Shown piece by piece: positions 35,000 to 42,967 of a DNA stretch of 64,000 bases; position 1 is the stretch's first letter, and every line of letters begins with the position of its first letter. A program made the translations under genes and the position numbers. Location: positions 1 through 64,000 of the forward strand of contig NZ_SOFG01000016.1 of assembly GCF_004402485.1 (NCBI RefSeq), given 5' to 3'. Source of the stretch: Cryobacterium algoricola. GTDB lineage: Bacteria > Actinomycetota > Actinomycetes > Actinomycetales > Microbacteriaceae. The notes beneath the pieces are model-generated. The model made no database searches. It was not told the origin of the DNA and saw only the letters and a program-made list of their open reading frames with translations.

Positions 35000-35028
35000 T
35001 TGACTTTTCAATCAGGTAAGCGCATAGT
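35000..35028 (+). promoter_or_regulatory. Promoter of the gene at 35058
   Basis: TTGACT, a 17-base spacer ending in GCG and CATAGT are followed by the start-associated AACTAAACAAGG (35037-35048). The layout is the same as at 30911-30968. Confidence 0.7.
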
Positions 35029-35057
35029 AACGCCACAACTAAACAAGGAACATCAAT

Positions 35058-35594
35058 GTGCTCGATAATAACCCAGATACTACATTCAAACCACTACACG
35101 TCATAGGTGCAATCTTTGCTGTCCTTATCGTGCTTGGTGGTATTGCAGTTCTCATCACGAACTACATCGCCCAGGTCAATGCGCCCACACCGATTACACA
35201 AACAATCGCACCAGCTGAGCAATCTAAAGAACTCACGAAAGCGGCCGCAGTAGAAGCCGTGCAAGCCGTCGATGCGCCAAGTGTTGATACAGCAGCCACC
35301 TCACCCGCGCCTGTCGCACCTGAAGCCCCAGCAGCTACCCTACAGCCGGCCTTTGCCTATGCAGCCGAGATGAGTGCAGCTGGTATTGCTCCTGCTGACC
35401 AGAGCTATGTAACTGACATGGTCCTAGGCGATCACGGTTGGCGCACTGTTGGACCTGGTCTTTGGAAGTATGCAACTCGCAACGCCTCAGAAGGACTCTT
35501 TTGGAACCTTCAGCGCGTCGACCACTACGTTGCTATCAACTACGGGTCATGGGCAGCAGCTCACGATGCATGGGTGAGTGGGGGTGACTTCTAA
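35058..35594 (+). CDS. Membrane-anchored protein with degenerate lysozyme-like (APF/Rpf-type) C-terminus
   Basis: The 178-residue protein has a cytoplasmic tail, one membrane helix (VIGAIFAVLIVLGGIAVLI), an Ala/Pro/Val-rich spacer of about 60 residues and a C-terminal domain. The pattern AAGIAPADQSYVTDMVLGDHGW...YGSWAAAHDAWVS follows the aggregation-promoting-factor transglycosylase domain. At the catalytic glutamate (ESGW in active members) it has DHGW, and the central glycine/serine-rich loop is altered, so lytic activity is doubtful. Starts with GTG in an ATGTG context after AAGGA. Confidence 0.6.
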   Translation: MLDNNPDTTFKPLHVIGAIFAVLIVLGGIAVLITNYIAQVNAPTPITQTIAPAEQSKELTKAAAVEAVQAVDAPSVDTAATSPAPVAPEAPAATLQPAFAYAAEMSAAGIAPADQSYVTDMVLGDHGWRTVGPGLWKYATRNASEGLFWNLQRVDHYVAINYGSWAAAHDAWVSGGDF

Positions 35595-36061
35595 TGCGTG
35601 AGATCAAGTTCCGCGCGTGGGACAAAGTGAATAGAGCGGTTTATGAAGTCGTATCAGTTGCGTGGAGCTATGGAGACATCCTACGTAAACACAGCGATTC
35701 CCGCATTAGAGGTGACTGGGTGCCAGAAAAGATCGTTGTTGTACTAAACAATGGAAGAGCGCGTACCTTCGACTATAGAGATACCTCTAATATGCCGCGT
35801 GGATATACGACACGTGATATTCGTGACCTTAAGTTACTCCAATACACCGGACTTAAAGACAAGAACGGTGTGAAGATATACGAAGGCGATGTTGTTATGA
35901 AGCAAGGCGGTAAGCGCGGCAAAATCTTCTTCTATGCTGCCGGATTCTTCTGGGAGAACAGAGACACCACTATGACTCCTCTCGCTGAGTTCGGCTTTGG
36001 CACAGGTATGCACTACGAGGTAATAGGAAACCTCTATGAGTCACCGGAGCTACTGAAGTGA
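35594..36061 (+). CDS. YopX family phage protein
   Basis: The 155-residue protein opens with REIKFRAWDK and contains LLQYTGLKDKNGVKIYEGDVV and a C-terminal YEVIGNLYESPELL, the standard YopX signature of Gram-positive phages. The family is common, small and of unknown function. Its ATG overlaps the upstream stop (TAATG). Confidence 0.88.
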   Translation: MREIKFRAWDKVNRAVYEVVSVAWSYGDILRKHSDSRIRGDWVPEKIVVVLNNGRARTFDYRDTSNMPRGYTTRDIRDLKLLQYTGLKDKNGVKIYEGDVVMKQGGKRGKIFFYAAGFFWENRDTTMTPLAEFGFGTGMHYEVIGNLYESPELLK

Positions 36062-36336
36062 GTACTCTTTCCCAACTGATTCAACTTTGCAAATGCGGTG
36101 TCACGGTTGAAGTGAACGAGCACAGGAACTATTACGAGAGTGCGGAGAATTATCTATCCCGTTGGAATGATGAGGACATTGTGCCTGAGATGCGACGTCG
36201 GATGATCGCCTCGAACACCATCGCTCAGGTGCAGTTTTACCCACACACCGCAGTCGGCTTCTACGTCCTATTCGGCATCGATGTTGATGCCGTTCTTACT
36301 GAAGCACTTGAACTTGCCGAAGAGATCGCATCATGA
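36058..36336 (+). CDS. Hypothetical protein
   Basis: This 92-residue acidic protein was not recognised. It begins with GTG overlapping the YopX stop. MRRRMIASNTIAQVQFYPHTAVGFYVLFGIDVDAV suggests an alpha/beta fold. It is translationally coupled on both sides. Confidence 0.62.
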   Translation: MSTLSQLIQLCKCGVTVEVNEHRNYYESAENYLSRWNDEDIVPEMRRRMIASNTIAQVQFYPHTAVGFYVLFGIDVDAVLTEALELAEEIAS

Positions 36337-36545
36337 GCGAGCACCTACCAACACCAGAAGAGAACGGTCAGCCTGACGTCTCGAAGATGGCCGAGTCGGA
36401 ACTAATCGACATCATTGCGGACATCTCAACAGCTCTCACTCCGCTTGGTTCGGATGCCTTTGATGAGTACATGCGACGTAGAGGCGAAGTGCTCAATCGC
36501 GCCATTGCAGAACAGAGCGACAAGCAGATTGAGGACCAGGAATGA
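36333..36545 (+). CDS. Hypothetical small acidic protein
   Basis: This 70-residue protein was not recognised. It is acidic and helical (MAESELIDIIADISTAL) and its ATGA overlaps the upstream stop. It is the last gene before the convergent methyltransferase-endonuclease. A weak hairpin GGACG/CGTCC (36549-36570) lies in the 26-bp gap. Confidence 0.6.
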   Translation: MSEHLPTPEENGQPDVSKMAESELIDIIADISTALTPLGSDAFDEYMRRRGEVLNRAIAEQSDKQIEDQE

Positions 36546-36571
36546 CGCAGAGGACGTACTTTTCAGGCGTC

Positions 36572-38209
36572 CTACATGTCAAAGAGTGAGGTCTTACCTG
36601 TCGGTAGTTTTTGTTTCTTAGCTTCAATGTATGGAGAAAGTGTCGGCGGCATTTGAGGACGCTTCCCGCTCAGTAGCTCTGCGATGGTGATGTGTTGCAA
36701 CAGTGGATACTGCTGACCGTTCGCAGGGTGAGTGAAGACTCCACCGTGATCAATCGCGTCTTTGACGCCGCGTGTGGGATCAGTCAATGAGACGAGTATC
36801 CCCATTTGCGCCTTTTGTGTTTCGACCGTCCCTTTGAGGTCGCGCACCATTGCGGGGTTAAGGGTCTTACCGCCCTTGACAGAAACCAGAACTTTACCGA
36901 TCTTGCCACCACCGTCGAGTGGGAAACGTGCAACTCCGTCGATGCCCTTATCGCCGACCTGTTTCTGATTCGGTTCGGCGCGCACCAATGAAACAGCCCA
37001 ACGCTCGAACTCAAATGGAGACCGTTCAAACAGCGCATGGGCACTGAATACATCCTTTGGAATGCCGTTCAGCTCAAACGTATCGATGATGTCGTCGCCG
37101 TAGGTATGTTGTAACCGCTTCACGATGAGGTCGACAGCGATGTAGGTGACGTCAATGCCAATCCACTGTCGATCAAAGCGCTGCGCAGCGTCCACAGCTG
37201 TGCCACATCCGCAGAAGGGGTCAAGAACAACGTCGCCAGGATTCGTACTGCTCTTGATAATCCGTTCAAGCAATGAGACAGGCTTTTGGGTTGGATAGCC
37301 CAACCGCTCCGGACTTGTGCCACCGAGGCTCACGATATCGTTCCAGACATCTTGAACTGGCACACCAAGACCCTCATCGAGGTAGTTCTTCATGCGCAAC
37401 CGTCCGCCGTCTTTGGCAGGATAGTGAAGCTTCCGCTTGGTATCTAGGTCAGCCATCTTCCCTGGCTCTACCTTCCAGCCGTTAGCCGGTGGCTGATAGG
37501 TAATTCCGTTAGAGGCAGTATATGGATACGTCAGGTTCGGCCGGGGATTGGGGCTAGCGAGGTTTTGCTCCATCCAGCGCCGTCCATCTGTGTCCTCAAA
37601 GCGAAACCTCTGTTTGATGTACGCCTCGTCGTACTCGATGTATTGCTTATTGAATGTTGGGTTCTTGCCTTTGGAGTAGAACAAGATGGTGTCATGAACA
37701 GCGCCGTAGCCCTTGGCGTCGTTGTGAGATCCGTAGCGCCGCCAGACAATCTCCGACCGAAACTTGTCAGGGTCAAAAATAGCGTCGAGCAGTATCTTCA
37801 AGTAGTGGCTCATGGTGGGGTCGCAGTGCAAATACAGCGATCCAGTCTTCTTGAGTACACGGTGTAGCTCAACAAGTCGTGGGGCCATATTGACGAGGTA
37901 GGCCATCGCGTCGTTCTCACCTAGCAACGTCCGGAACGCTGATAGGGCATCGACTACCTTGCCGGGACCTGTAGCAACAAAATCGTTGTATTGACTCTCT
38001 GTGGCGTGCGTCCACGTCCATGTGTCCTCAAACGCTTCAATCTGCGCAGAGTTATCGTCATCAGTCCGCCCATTGCGAGAGAAGATGACTGAGTAGTTGC
38101 GGTTGGAGTTGAACGGTGGATCAAGGTACACCAGGTCGACTGACTCGTCTTTGATGTACTGCTTCAAGACGACGAGATTGTCACCGAAGTAAAGTTCGTT
38201 CTTCCCCAT
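36572..38209 (-). CDS. DNA methyltransferase fused to an Mrr-like endonuclease domain
   Basis: The 545-residue protein has a beta-class methyltransferase: motif IV DPPFN at residues 30-34, TQKPVSLLERII, and motif I DPFCGCGTAVDAA near residue 325. A C-terminal domain of about 150 residues follows (PFEFERWAVSLV, VGDKGIDGVARF, VLVSVKGGK) with the Asp and Val-x-Lys arrangement of Mrr-type PD-(D/E)XK nucleases. Both activities in one chain would make a one-gene restriction-modification system. It lies opposite to its neighbours, as phage morons often do. ATG 38209 has no ribosome site; a TTG at 38281 would add 24 residues. Confidence 0.82.
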   Translation of the reverse strand: MGKNELYFGDNLVVLKQYIKDESVDLVYLDPPFNSNRNYSVIFSRNGRTDDDNSAQIEAFEDTWTWTHATESQYNDFVATGPGKVVDALSAFRTLLGENDAMAYLVNMAPRLVELHRVLKKTGSLYLHCDPTMSHYLKILLDAIFDPDKFRSEIVWRRYGSHNDAKGYGAVHDTILFYSKGKNPTFNKQYIEYDEAYIKQRFRFEDTDGRRWMEQNLASPNPRPNLTYPYTASNGITYQPPANGWKVEPGKMADLDTKRKLHYPAKDGGRLRMKNYLDEGLGVPVQDVWNDIVSLGGTSPERLGYPTQKPVSLLERIIKSSTNPGDVVLDPFCGCGTAVDAAQRFDRQWIGIDVTYIAVDLIVKRLQHTYGDDIIDTFELNGIPKDVFSAHALFERSPFEFERWAVSLVRAEPNQKQVGDKGIDGVARFPLDGGGKIGKVLVSVKGGKTLNPAMVRDLKGTVETQKAQMGILVSLTDPTRGVKDAIDHGGVFTHPANGQQYPLLQHITIAELLSGKRPQMPPTLSPYIEAKKQKLPTGKTSLFDM

Positions 38210-38361
38210 GGACTCAGGATAGCTGAGCGCTCGTGGGCTACTGGTACGGCCTGGCCGCGGAACACCACTCTCACTCTGCAAGACAATCCCGAACCGTGGA
38301 AGAAGCTTGCACCGCGGGTCGGACGCAAATTTTCATCTGATGCTTGCTCTACCTTTGGGGT

Positions 38362-38916
38362 ATGGATCTTGGGTGGTTTGGCGCATGGTGGATTACACAG
38401 AGCTGGGGCACTGTTGCTGATTGGGTGACCGGACTGCTGACGGCTCTCACGCTGTGGCTTGGTTTCTCTATCTTGGCGAGTGATAGGAAGCGAGAAAAGC
38501 AACGTCTGGCAAATCGCTTTATGACTCACGCGATGCTAGGTGCGAAAGCAAGCTCGGGAAAACCTCAGACCTGGTTCATAGAGGTACGTGCGTTCAATGG
38601 TGGGGATATGCCGATCAATGAAGTGCTTGTATCGATGCCGTATCACCCTGTCGAATTTATGGTCGACACGTTTCGAGCAGGCATGAATGTTGAGCCGATA
38701 GCTCCACAAGAAACGCTGAAACGTACATTTGACTTCGCTGATAGCCCAGTTAATAAGGGTCTAATGATTGCCTTCTATGATGCTGATGGTATTAAATGGC
38801 ATCGAGATTTGCTCAAAGGGAATTATCTGTCAAAGCGGGAAGTGAAACGCTATAGCAAGCCTGTGACTCCCTGGTACTTGAAAATATTCAAACTCCGGAA
38901 ATTGATTGTTCGCTAA
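38362..38916 (+). CDS. Hypothetical membrane-anchored protein
   Basis: The 184-residue protein begins MDLGWFGAWWITQSWG. A single N-terminal membrane helix (VTGLLTALTLWLGFSIL), a basic linker and a cytoplasmic beta-rich domain (WFIEVRAFNGGDMPINEVLV) follow. It was not recognised. It may belong with the adjacent modification gene, since it starts divergently about 150 bases from it, or with the packaging block. No ribosome site is seen at ATG 38362. Confidence 0.6.
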   Translation: MDLGWFGAWWITQSWGTVADWVTGLLTALTLWLGFSILASDRKREKQRLANRFMTHAMLGAKASSGKPQTWFIEVRAFNGGDMPINEVLVSMPYHPVEFMVDTFRAGMNVEPIAPQETLKRTFDFADSPVNKGLMIAFYDADGIKWHRDLLKGNYLSKREVKRYSKPVTPWYLKIFKLRKLIVR

Positions 38917-38963
38917 GTCTCCCTTTCATATTGCATGGTTTTATGCATAAATAGACACAACAT

Positions 38964-39473
38964 ATGGCCGACAAAGAAACACCAGTAGAAGCACAACTAG
39001 AAAAACACCCAGGCGGTCGTCCTTTAGCTTTTGCAACTGTTGGAGAACTAAAACAGGCTGTCGATTCGTACTTCAACAAGTGCGACCCTCATACAGAAAT
39101 GCGACAGGTGGAAGCAGGTGTAAATCAAGCTGGTGAGACCATTTGGCAACGCCGCGAGATCATGACTGAACAACGTCCATACACGATGTCCGGATTGGCT
39201 CGCCATCTCGAAATTGATCGCAAAACCCTTCTCAATTACAAGAAAATAGAACAGTATTTCCCCACGGTGGAAGCTGCTAGAGAGCGTGTACACGAGTTCG
39301 CAGAAGAGCAGCTGTATGGGAAGAGCGCTGGCGGTGCTCAGTTCGTGTTGAAAAACAACTTTGACTGGAAAGACCGCAGCGAAGTCGATCTAACAACTAA
39401 AGACCAGCCACTCGCAATGGTGGAGTTTATTGGCGGTGGATCAACGACCAACAGTCAAGATCCAGTTTCTTAA
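38964..39473 (+). CDS. terS: Terminase small subunit
   Basis: The 169-residue protein opens with an acidic/basic head and GGRPLAFATVGELKQAVDSYF. A helix-turn-helix region (TMSGLARHLEIDRKTLLNYKK) and GGAQFVLKNNFDWKDR follow, as in small terminases of Gram-positive phages. It recognises the packaging start on phage DNA. Its end overlaps the large subunit by 44 bases. A TGCAT/ATGCA hairpin (38932-38947) precedes it. Confidence 0.88.
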   Translation: MADKETPVEAQLEKHPGGRPLAFATVGELKQAVDSYFNKCDPHTEMRQVEAGVNQAGETIWQRREIMTEQRPYTMSGLARHLEIDRKTLLNYKKIEQYFPTVEAARERVHEFAEEQLYGKSAGGAQFVLKNNFDWKDRSEVDLTTKDQPLAMVEFIGGGSTTNSQDPVS

Positions 39474-40788
39474 CGAGTTTCGTGAGCTCTTCAATGAAGC
39501 CTGGCGAAACATCGTCTTCTACGGTGGGCGTGGCTCCGGCAAGTCGAAGCACGTAGCTCTAGCTCTCATACTTCGCGGCCGGCAGAAGCGCTTACGCATC
39601 CTCTGTACGCGTGAGATCCAGAACACCATTAGCGACTCTGTTCACAAGTTGCTGCGCGACATTATTGATGAGAACGGTTTCACCGACTATGAGGTGACCG
39701 ACAAGCTCATTCGTAACAGGGTCACAGACACTGAATTCCTATTCGCTGGCCTTCGGCACAACGTCAACGAGATCAAGTCGATGGAAGGTATCGACATCGC
39801 CTGGGTAGAAGAAGCCCAGAGCATCAGCGACGCCAGTCTGAAGGTCCTAGCGCCGACTATCCGTAAAAAGGGTAGCCAGCTGATCTTCACTTTCAACCGT
39901 TTCAAAGAGCTGGACCCTGTGTATGTGCGCTACGTACTGAAGAAGCCAGCAAAGACATACAGCGCCCAGGTGAATTATGACGTTCTGGACCGCGCAGGGC
40001 TCTTCCCTGACACGCTGCGGCTTGAGATGGAAGAAGATCGCAAAGACCCAGCTGCGTTCGCGCACGTGTGGCTAGGTGAGCCAGTAAACCAGGCAGACAA
40101 CGCGATCATCAGCCGTACAGCCGTGCTCGAAGCGATGGATCGAAACGTAGATGATGAAGGGGCGGTCCAGGTCGGCGTCGACGTTGCTCGTATGGGTGAT
40201 GACCGCACCGTGTTCAAGAAGCGCAAGGGACTCAAGCTGGTTGACAGCGCATCACATACCCACCTACGGACCACTGAAGTCTGCGACGAGCTGGAAGTCT
40301 TCGTTGGATTTCAAAAAGCCTCCCTTCCAGACGGCGGCCCGAACCCGGATGCGGTGTTGATCAAGATTGACGACACGGGTGTTGGTGGGGGAGTGACTGA
40401 CGAGATGATCCTGCGCGGCTACTGGGTTATGCCGATCAACTTTGGTTCAATGTCATCAGACCCGGATAAATACCCCAACCTCATCAGCGAGATGTGGTTC
40501 TATCTAGCGACGATCATGCCGACGATCGACCTTCCGCTAAGCGACGGGCTTTTAGGTGAGCTGACAAGCCGTCTTTGGAAGATGGACACCAAAGGGCGCC
40601 GCGGTGTTGAGAGCAAGGGCGACTATAAAAAGCGCGGGATGCGATCACCTGATGAGGCTGATGCAACGATTCTCGCCTTCTATGAAGCCAATATCGAGTT
40701 CGTCTATGAAGCCTCTGTCGACCACGATGAGCACGATGATGAACCTACTCCGACATTTGGCGGGTCATTGTTAAATAAAAGGTTCTAG
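39430..40788 (+). CDS. terL: Terminase large subunit
   Basis: The 452-residue PBSX-type terminase has Walker A GGRGSGKS (residues 32-39), Walker B with IDIAWVEEAQS, and a C-terminal RNase H-like nuclease region with VGVDVARMGDD and IDDTGVGGG acidic strands. It drives ATP-dependent DNA packaging. The TTG at 39430 (five bases after GGAG) is the likely start, with a GTG two codons later. Confidence 0.95.
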   Translation: MAVDQRPTVKIQFLNEFRELFNEAWRNIVFYGGRGSGKSKHVALALILRGRQKRLRILCTREIQNTISDSVHKLLRDIIDENGFTDYEVTDKLIRNRVTDTEFLFAGLRHNVNEIKSMEGIDIAWVEEAQSISDASLKVLAPTIRKKGSQLIFTFNRFKELDPVYVRYVLKKPAKTYSAQVNYDVLDRAGLFPDTLRLEMEEDRKDPAAFAHVWLGEPVNQADNAIISRTAVLEAMDRNVDDEGAVQVGVDVARMGDDRTVFKKRKGLKLVDSASHTHLRTTEVCDELEVFVGFQKASLPDGGPNPDAVLIKIDDTGVGGGVTDEMILRGYWVMPINFGSMSSDPDKYPNLISEMWFYLATIMPTIDLPLSDGLLGELTSRLWKMDTKGRRGVESKGDYKKRGMRSPDEADATILAFYEANIEFVYEASVDHDEHDDEPTPTFGGSLLNKRF

Positions 40789-40804
40789 TTTAAATTAGTG
40801 ATAA

Positions 40805-42154
40805 ATGGCAAGTAAGACTAAGAACTCCAACCAAAGGATATCGCCCGAGATAGGCGATACTGGTGTTCAGATCTTTAATGGCATCATCACAGGCGAAGAG
40901 TACAACCCTGATCTATCTGGCAAACGGGGGATAAAGATCTGGAACGAGATGCGCGATGGTGATGCATCTGTAAAGGCTTCACTCAAGGCTATCAATGAGC
41001 CGATTAAGGCCCTGCCGTGGTTCATTACGCCAGCATCTAACGAGCAGGTCGACCTAGACGCCGCAGAGCTTGCAGAGCGAGTCATATTCACAGTGCTGCG
41101 TTTCAAGACTTCGCTGGGCGAAATCCTCACATGCCTACCTTTCGGCCACTCGGTCCAAGAGAAGGTACTTGGTGTTGTGGAACTAGATGGCGTAGAGCGT
41201 GTTGTATTCACCAAGCTCTCATTTCGAAAGCAAATCAGTATCAGCTCTTGGGAGACGTTGGAGCACACGCCAGGCATTACTCAAATCACGAGCGGTGGGA
41301 AGTTTAAATCGATCCCACTAGAGAACCTCGTCGTCTACACAAACGAGCAGGAGGGCGACAACTACGCGGGCAAGAGCATCCTTCGTCCTGCCTATAAGCA
41401 CTGGTTCTATAAGGACAAGATTTACCAAATTGATGCGATCGGTTCAGAGCGACAGTCTCTCGGCGTCGTGAAGATCAAGCACCCTAAGAATGCGACTCCA
41501 AAGGAACTGAACGCAGCACACGACGCTGCTCGCAACCTACGCGCAAATGAAGAAGCCTTCATCGATGAACCAGACGGCTGGGACATCAACTTCATGGATA
41601 TGCAGGCGAAGACGCTCAAAGACAACGAGCCATCGATCAATCACCACGACCGTCAGATCGCAAAGAACGTCCTGGCGACCTTCATGGACCTTGGTGCTAC
41701 GAGCGGCAGTGGGTCCAGGGCTGTTGGTGGTACTCAGATGCAGTTGTTCGAGATGGCTGTTCAGTCGGTAGCAGACACAATCGCTGACACCTTCAACCAG
41801 TACGTAATGAAGGATTTAATCGACCTTAACTTCAACGTCACTGACTACCCGAAGCTCACGCCTGGTCGAGTAACGAAAGAGAACCTTCCCGAGATCGCAG
41901 CTGCATTCAAGGTCTTCGTTGACGCAGGAGCCATTACCCCTACTGAAGAAGATGAAGCACACATCCGCAACCTGATCCGTTTCCCTGACATGCCTGATGG
42001 CGGCCAAGCGGAGAAGACGAGTGTCAAGAAGACCACTCCAAAGAAACAACCAGGAGACAACGGTGATACGACAAATGAAGCCCTCACGAAAGCAAAACAG
42101 GCTCACGCTGAGCTAACGAGGGTCCTCTATGGCGACGCGACAAGAGCTGCTTAG
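40805..42154 (+). CDS. Portal protein (Mu gp29-like, DUF935)
   Basis: The 449-residue protein matches the Mu gp29/DUF935 portal type: IKIWNEMRDGDASVKASLKAINEPIKALPWFI, the CLPFGHSVQEKVLG loop, and ATSGSGSRAVGGTQMQLFEMAVQSV. A low-complexity basic tail follows. It forms the dodecameric DNA gate between head and tail. It overlaps the next gene by 26 bases. Confidence 0.87.
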   Translation: MASKTKNSNQRISPEIGDTGVQIFNGIITGEEYNPDLSGKRGIKIWNEMRDGDASVKASLKAINEPIKALPWFITPASNEQVDLDAAELAERVIFTVLRFKTSLGEILTCLPFGHSVQEKVLGVVELDGVERVVFTKLSFRKQISISSWETLEHTPGITQITSGGKFKSIPLENLVVYTNEQEGDNYAGKSILRPAYKHWFYKDKIYQIDAIGSERQSLGVVKIKHPKNATPKELNAAHDAARNLRANEEAFIDEPDGWDINFMDMQAKTLKDNEPSINHHDRQIAKNVLATFMDLGATSGSGSRAVGGTQMQLFEMAVQSVADTIADTFNQYVMKDLIDLNFNVTDYPKLTPGRVTKENLPEIAAAFKVFVDAGAITPTEEDEAHIRNLIRFPDMPDGGQAEKTSVKKTTPKKQPGDNGDTTNEALTKAKQAHAELTRVLYGDATRAA

Positions 42155-42923
42155 CGCCCGCGAAGATCTGCACGTACACATCCACGCTGCGGAGGATTGG
42201 CAAGAGAGCTACAAGGCGAGTCCTAATACGTTTGTTCAACTACTGCGCCTCGAGGCCGCGTTAGAGAGCGCTGCAGGGGAGTACTTGCTTGGCCTGGCGA
42301 CTCGTTCGCTTGGCTACGTTGATTGGTCCCGTCTACCTGACCCCATCAAGGCTGATGCTGGTCCCGTGGTCAACAATGATGACCCGGCTTGGAAAGAAGA
42401 GCAGGTCATACTCACGGCCGCGGTCCTCTCGACCATCACTGAACTAATCACCACCGGCGCCGAAGCTGGTGAGTACGTCTACAAGATCCCCGCCGGCTAC
42501 ACGTCTTTAGACGAAGCGATCATGGAAGCAGCTCGCAATCACGTAGGTGGTTTGGTCAAAGGTGTCACCGAGACGACACGGAAGCTCATACGCGAGTCTG
42601 TAGCCACCAGCATCGCAATGGGAGAAGACCTCAGCGCGTCTAAAGCCCGTCTCATGAAGATCATGAACAATCCGGTGCGTGCCGAGATGATCGCAGCTAC
42701 AGAGTCTGTGAACGCCTACCAGACAGGGCTGTACCACTACGCCAAAACGACAGGCGCGAAGAAGAAGACATGGGATGGGCTGAGAGGCGCATGCAATCTG
42801 TGCTTCCCGCTCATCGGTAAGACCATTGGCATTGATGAACTATTCGATGTCGGCAATGGTACTAAAGCCCTATTCCCAGCGATTCATATCCGTGATCGCT
42901 GCGGTGTTATCTATATTTACTAA
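42129..42923 (+). CDS. Phage head morphogenesis protein (Mu gpF / SPP1 gp7-like)
   Basis: The 264-residue protein has a helical N-terminal half and the C-terminal morphogenesis core: NPVRAEMIAATESVNAYQTGLYHYAKTTGAKKKTWD, then ACNLCFPLIGKTIGI and HIRDRCGVIY. Such minor capsid proteins sit inside the head near the portal. Position after the portal gene is standard. Confidence 0.87.
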   Translation: MATRQELLSAREDLHVHIHAAEDWQESYKASPNTFVQLLRLEAALESAAGEYLLGLATRSLGYVDWSRLPDPIKADAGPVVNNDDPAWKEEQVILTAAVLSTITELITTGAEAGEYVYKIPAGYTSLDEAIMEAARNHVGGLVKGVTETTRKLIRESVATSIAMGEDLSASKARLMKIMNNPVRAEMIAATESVNAYQTGLYHYAKTTGAKKKTWDGLRGACNLCFPLIGKTIGIDELFDVGNGTKALFPAIHIRDRCGVIYIY

Positions 42924-42929
42924 ATCTTA

Positions 42930-42958
42930 TTGACATACATACCTGCATGGTTCAAATT
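42930..42958 (+). promoter_or_regulatory. Probable promoter before the protease-scaffold gene
   Basis: TTGACA followed after 17 bases by CAAATT, with ATG 42968 nine bases further. A CTGCAT/ATGCAG hairpin (42943-42964) overlaps it. Similar TGCATGGTT and ATGCA blocks stand before the terminase genes. Confidence 0.45.
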
Positions 42959-42967
42959 ATGCAGTAG

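Noticed and set aside
42930-42958. Insertion sequences in the phage
   Set aside because: No transposase-like ORF or terminal inverted repeats with target duplications were seen anywhere in 19.8-62.7 kb.
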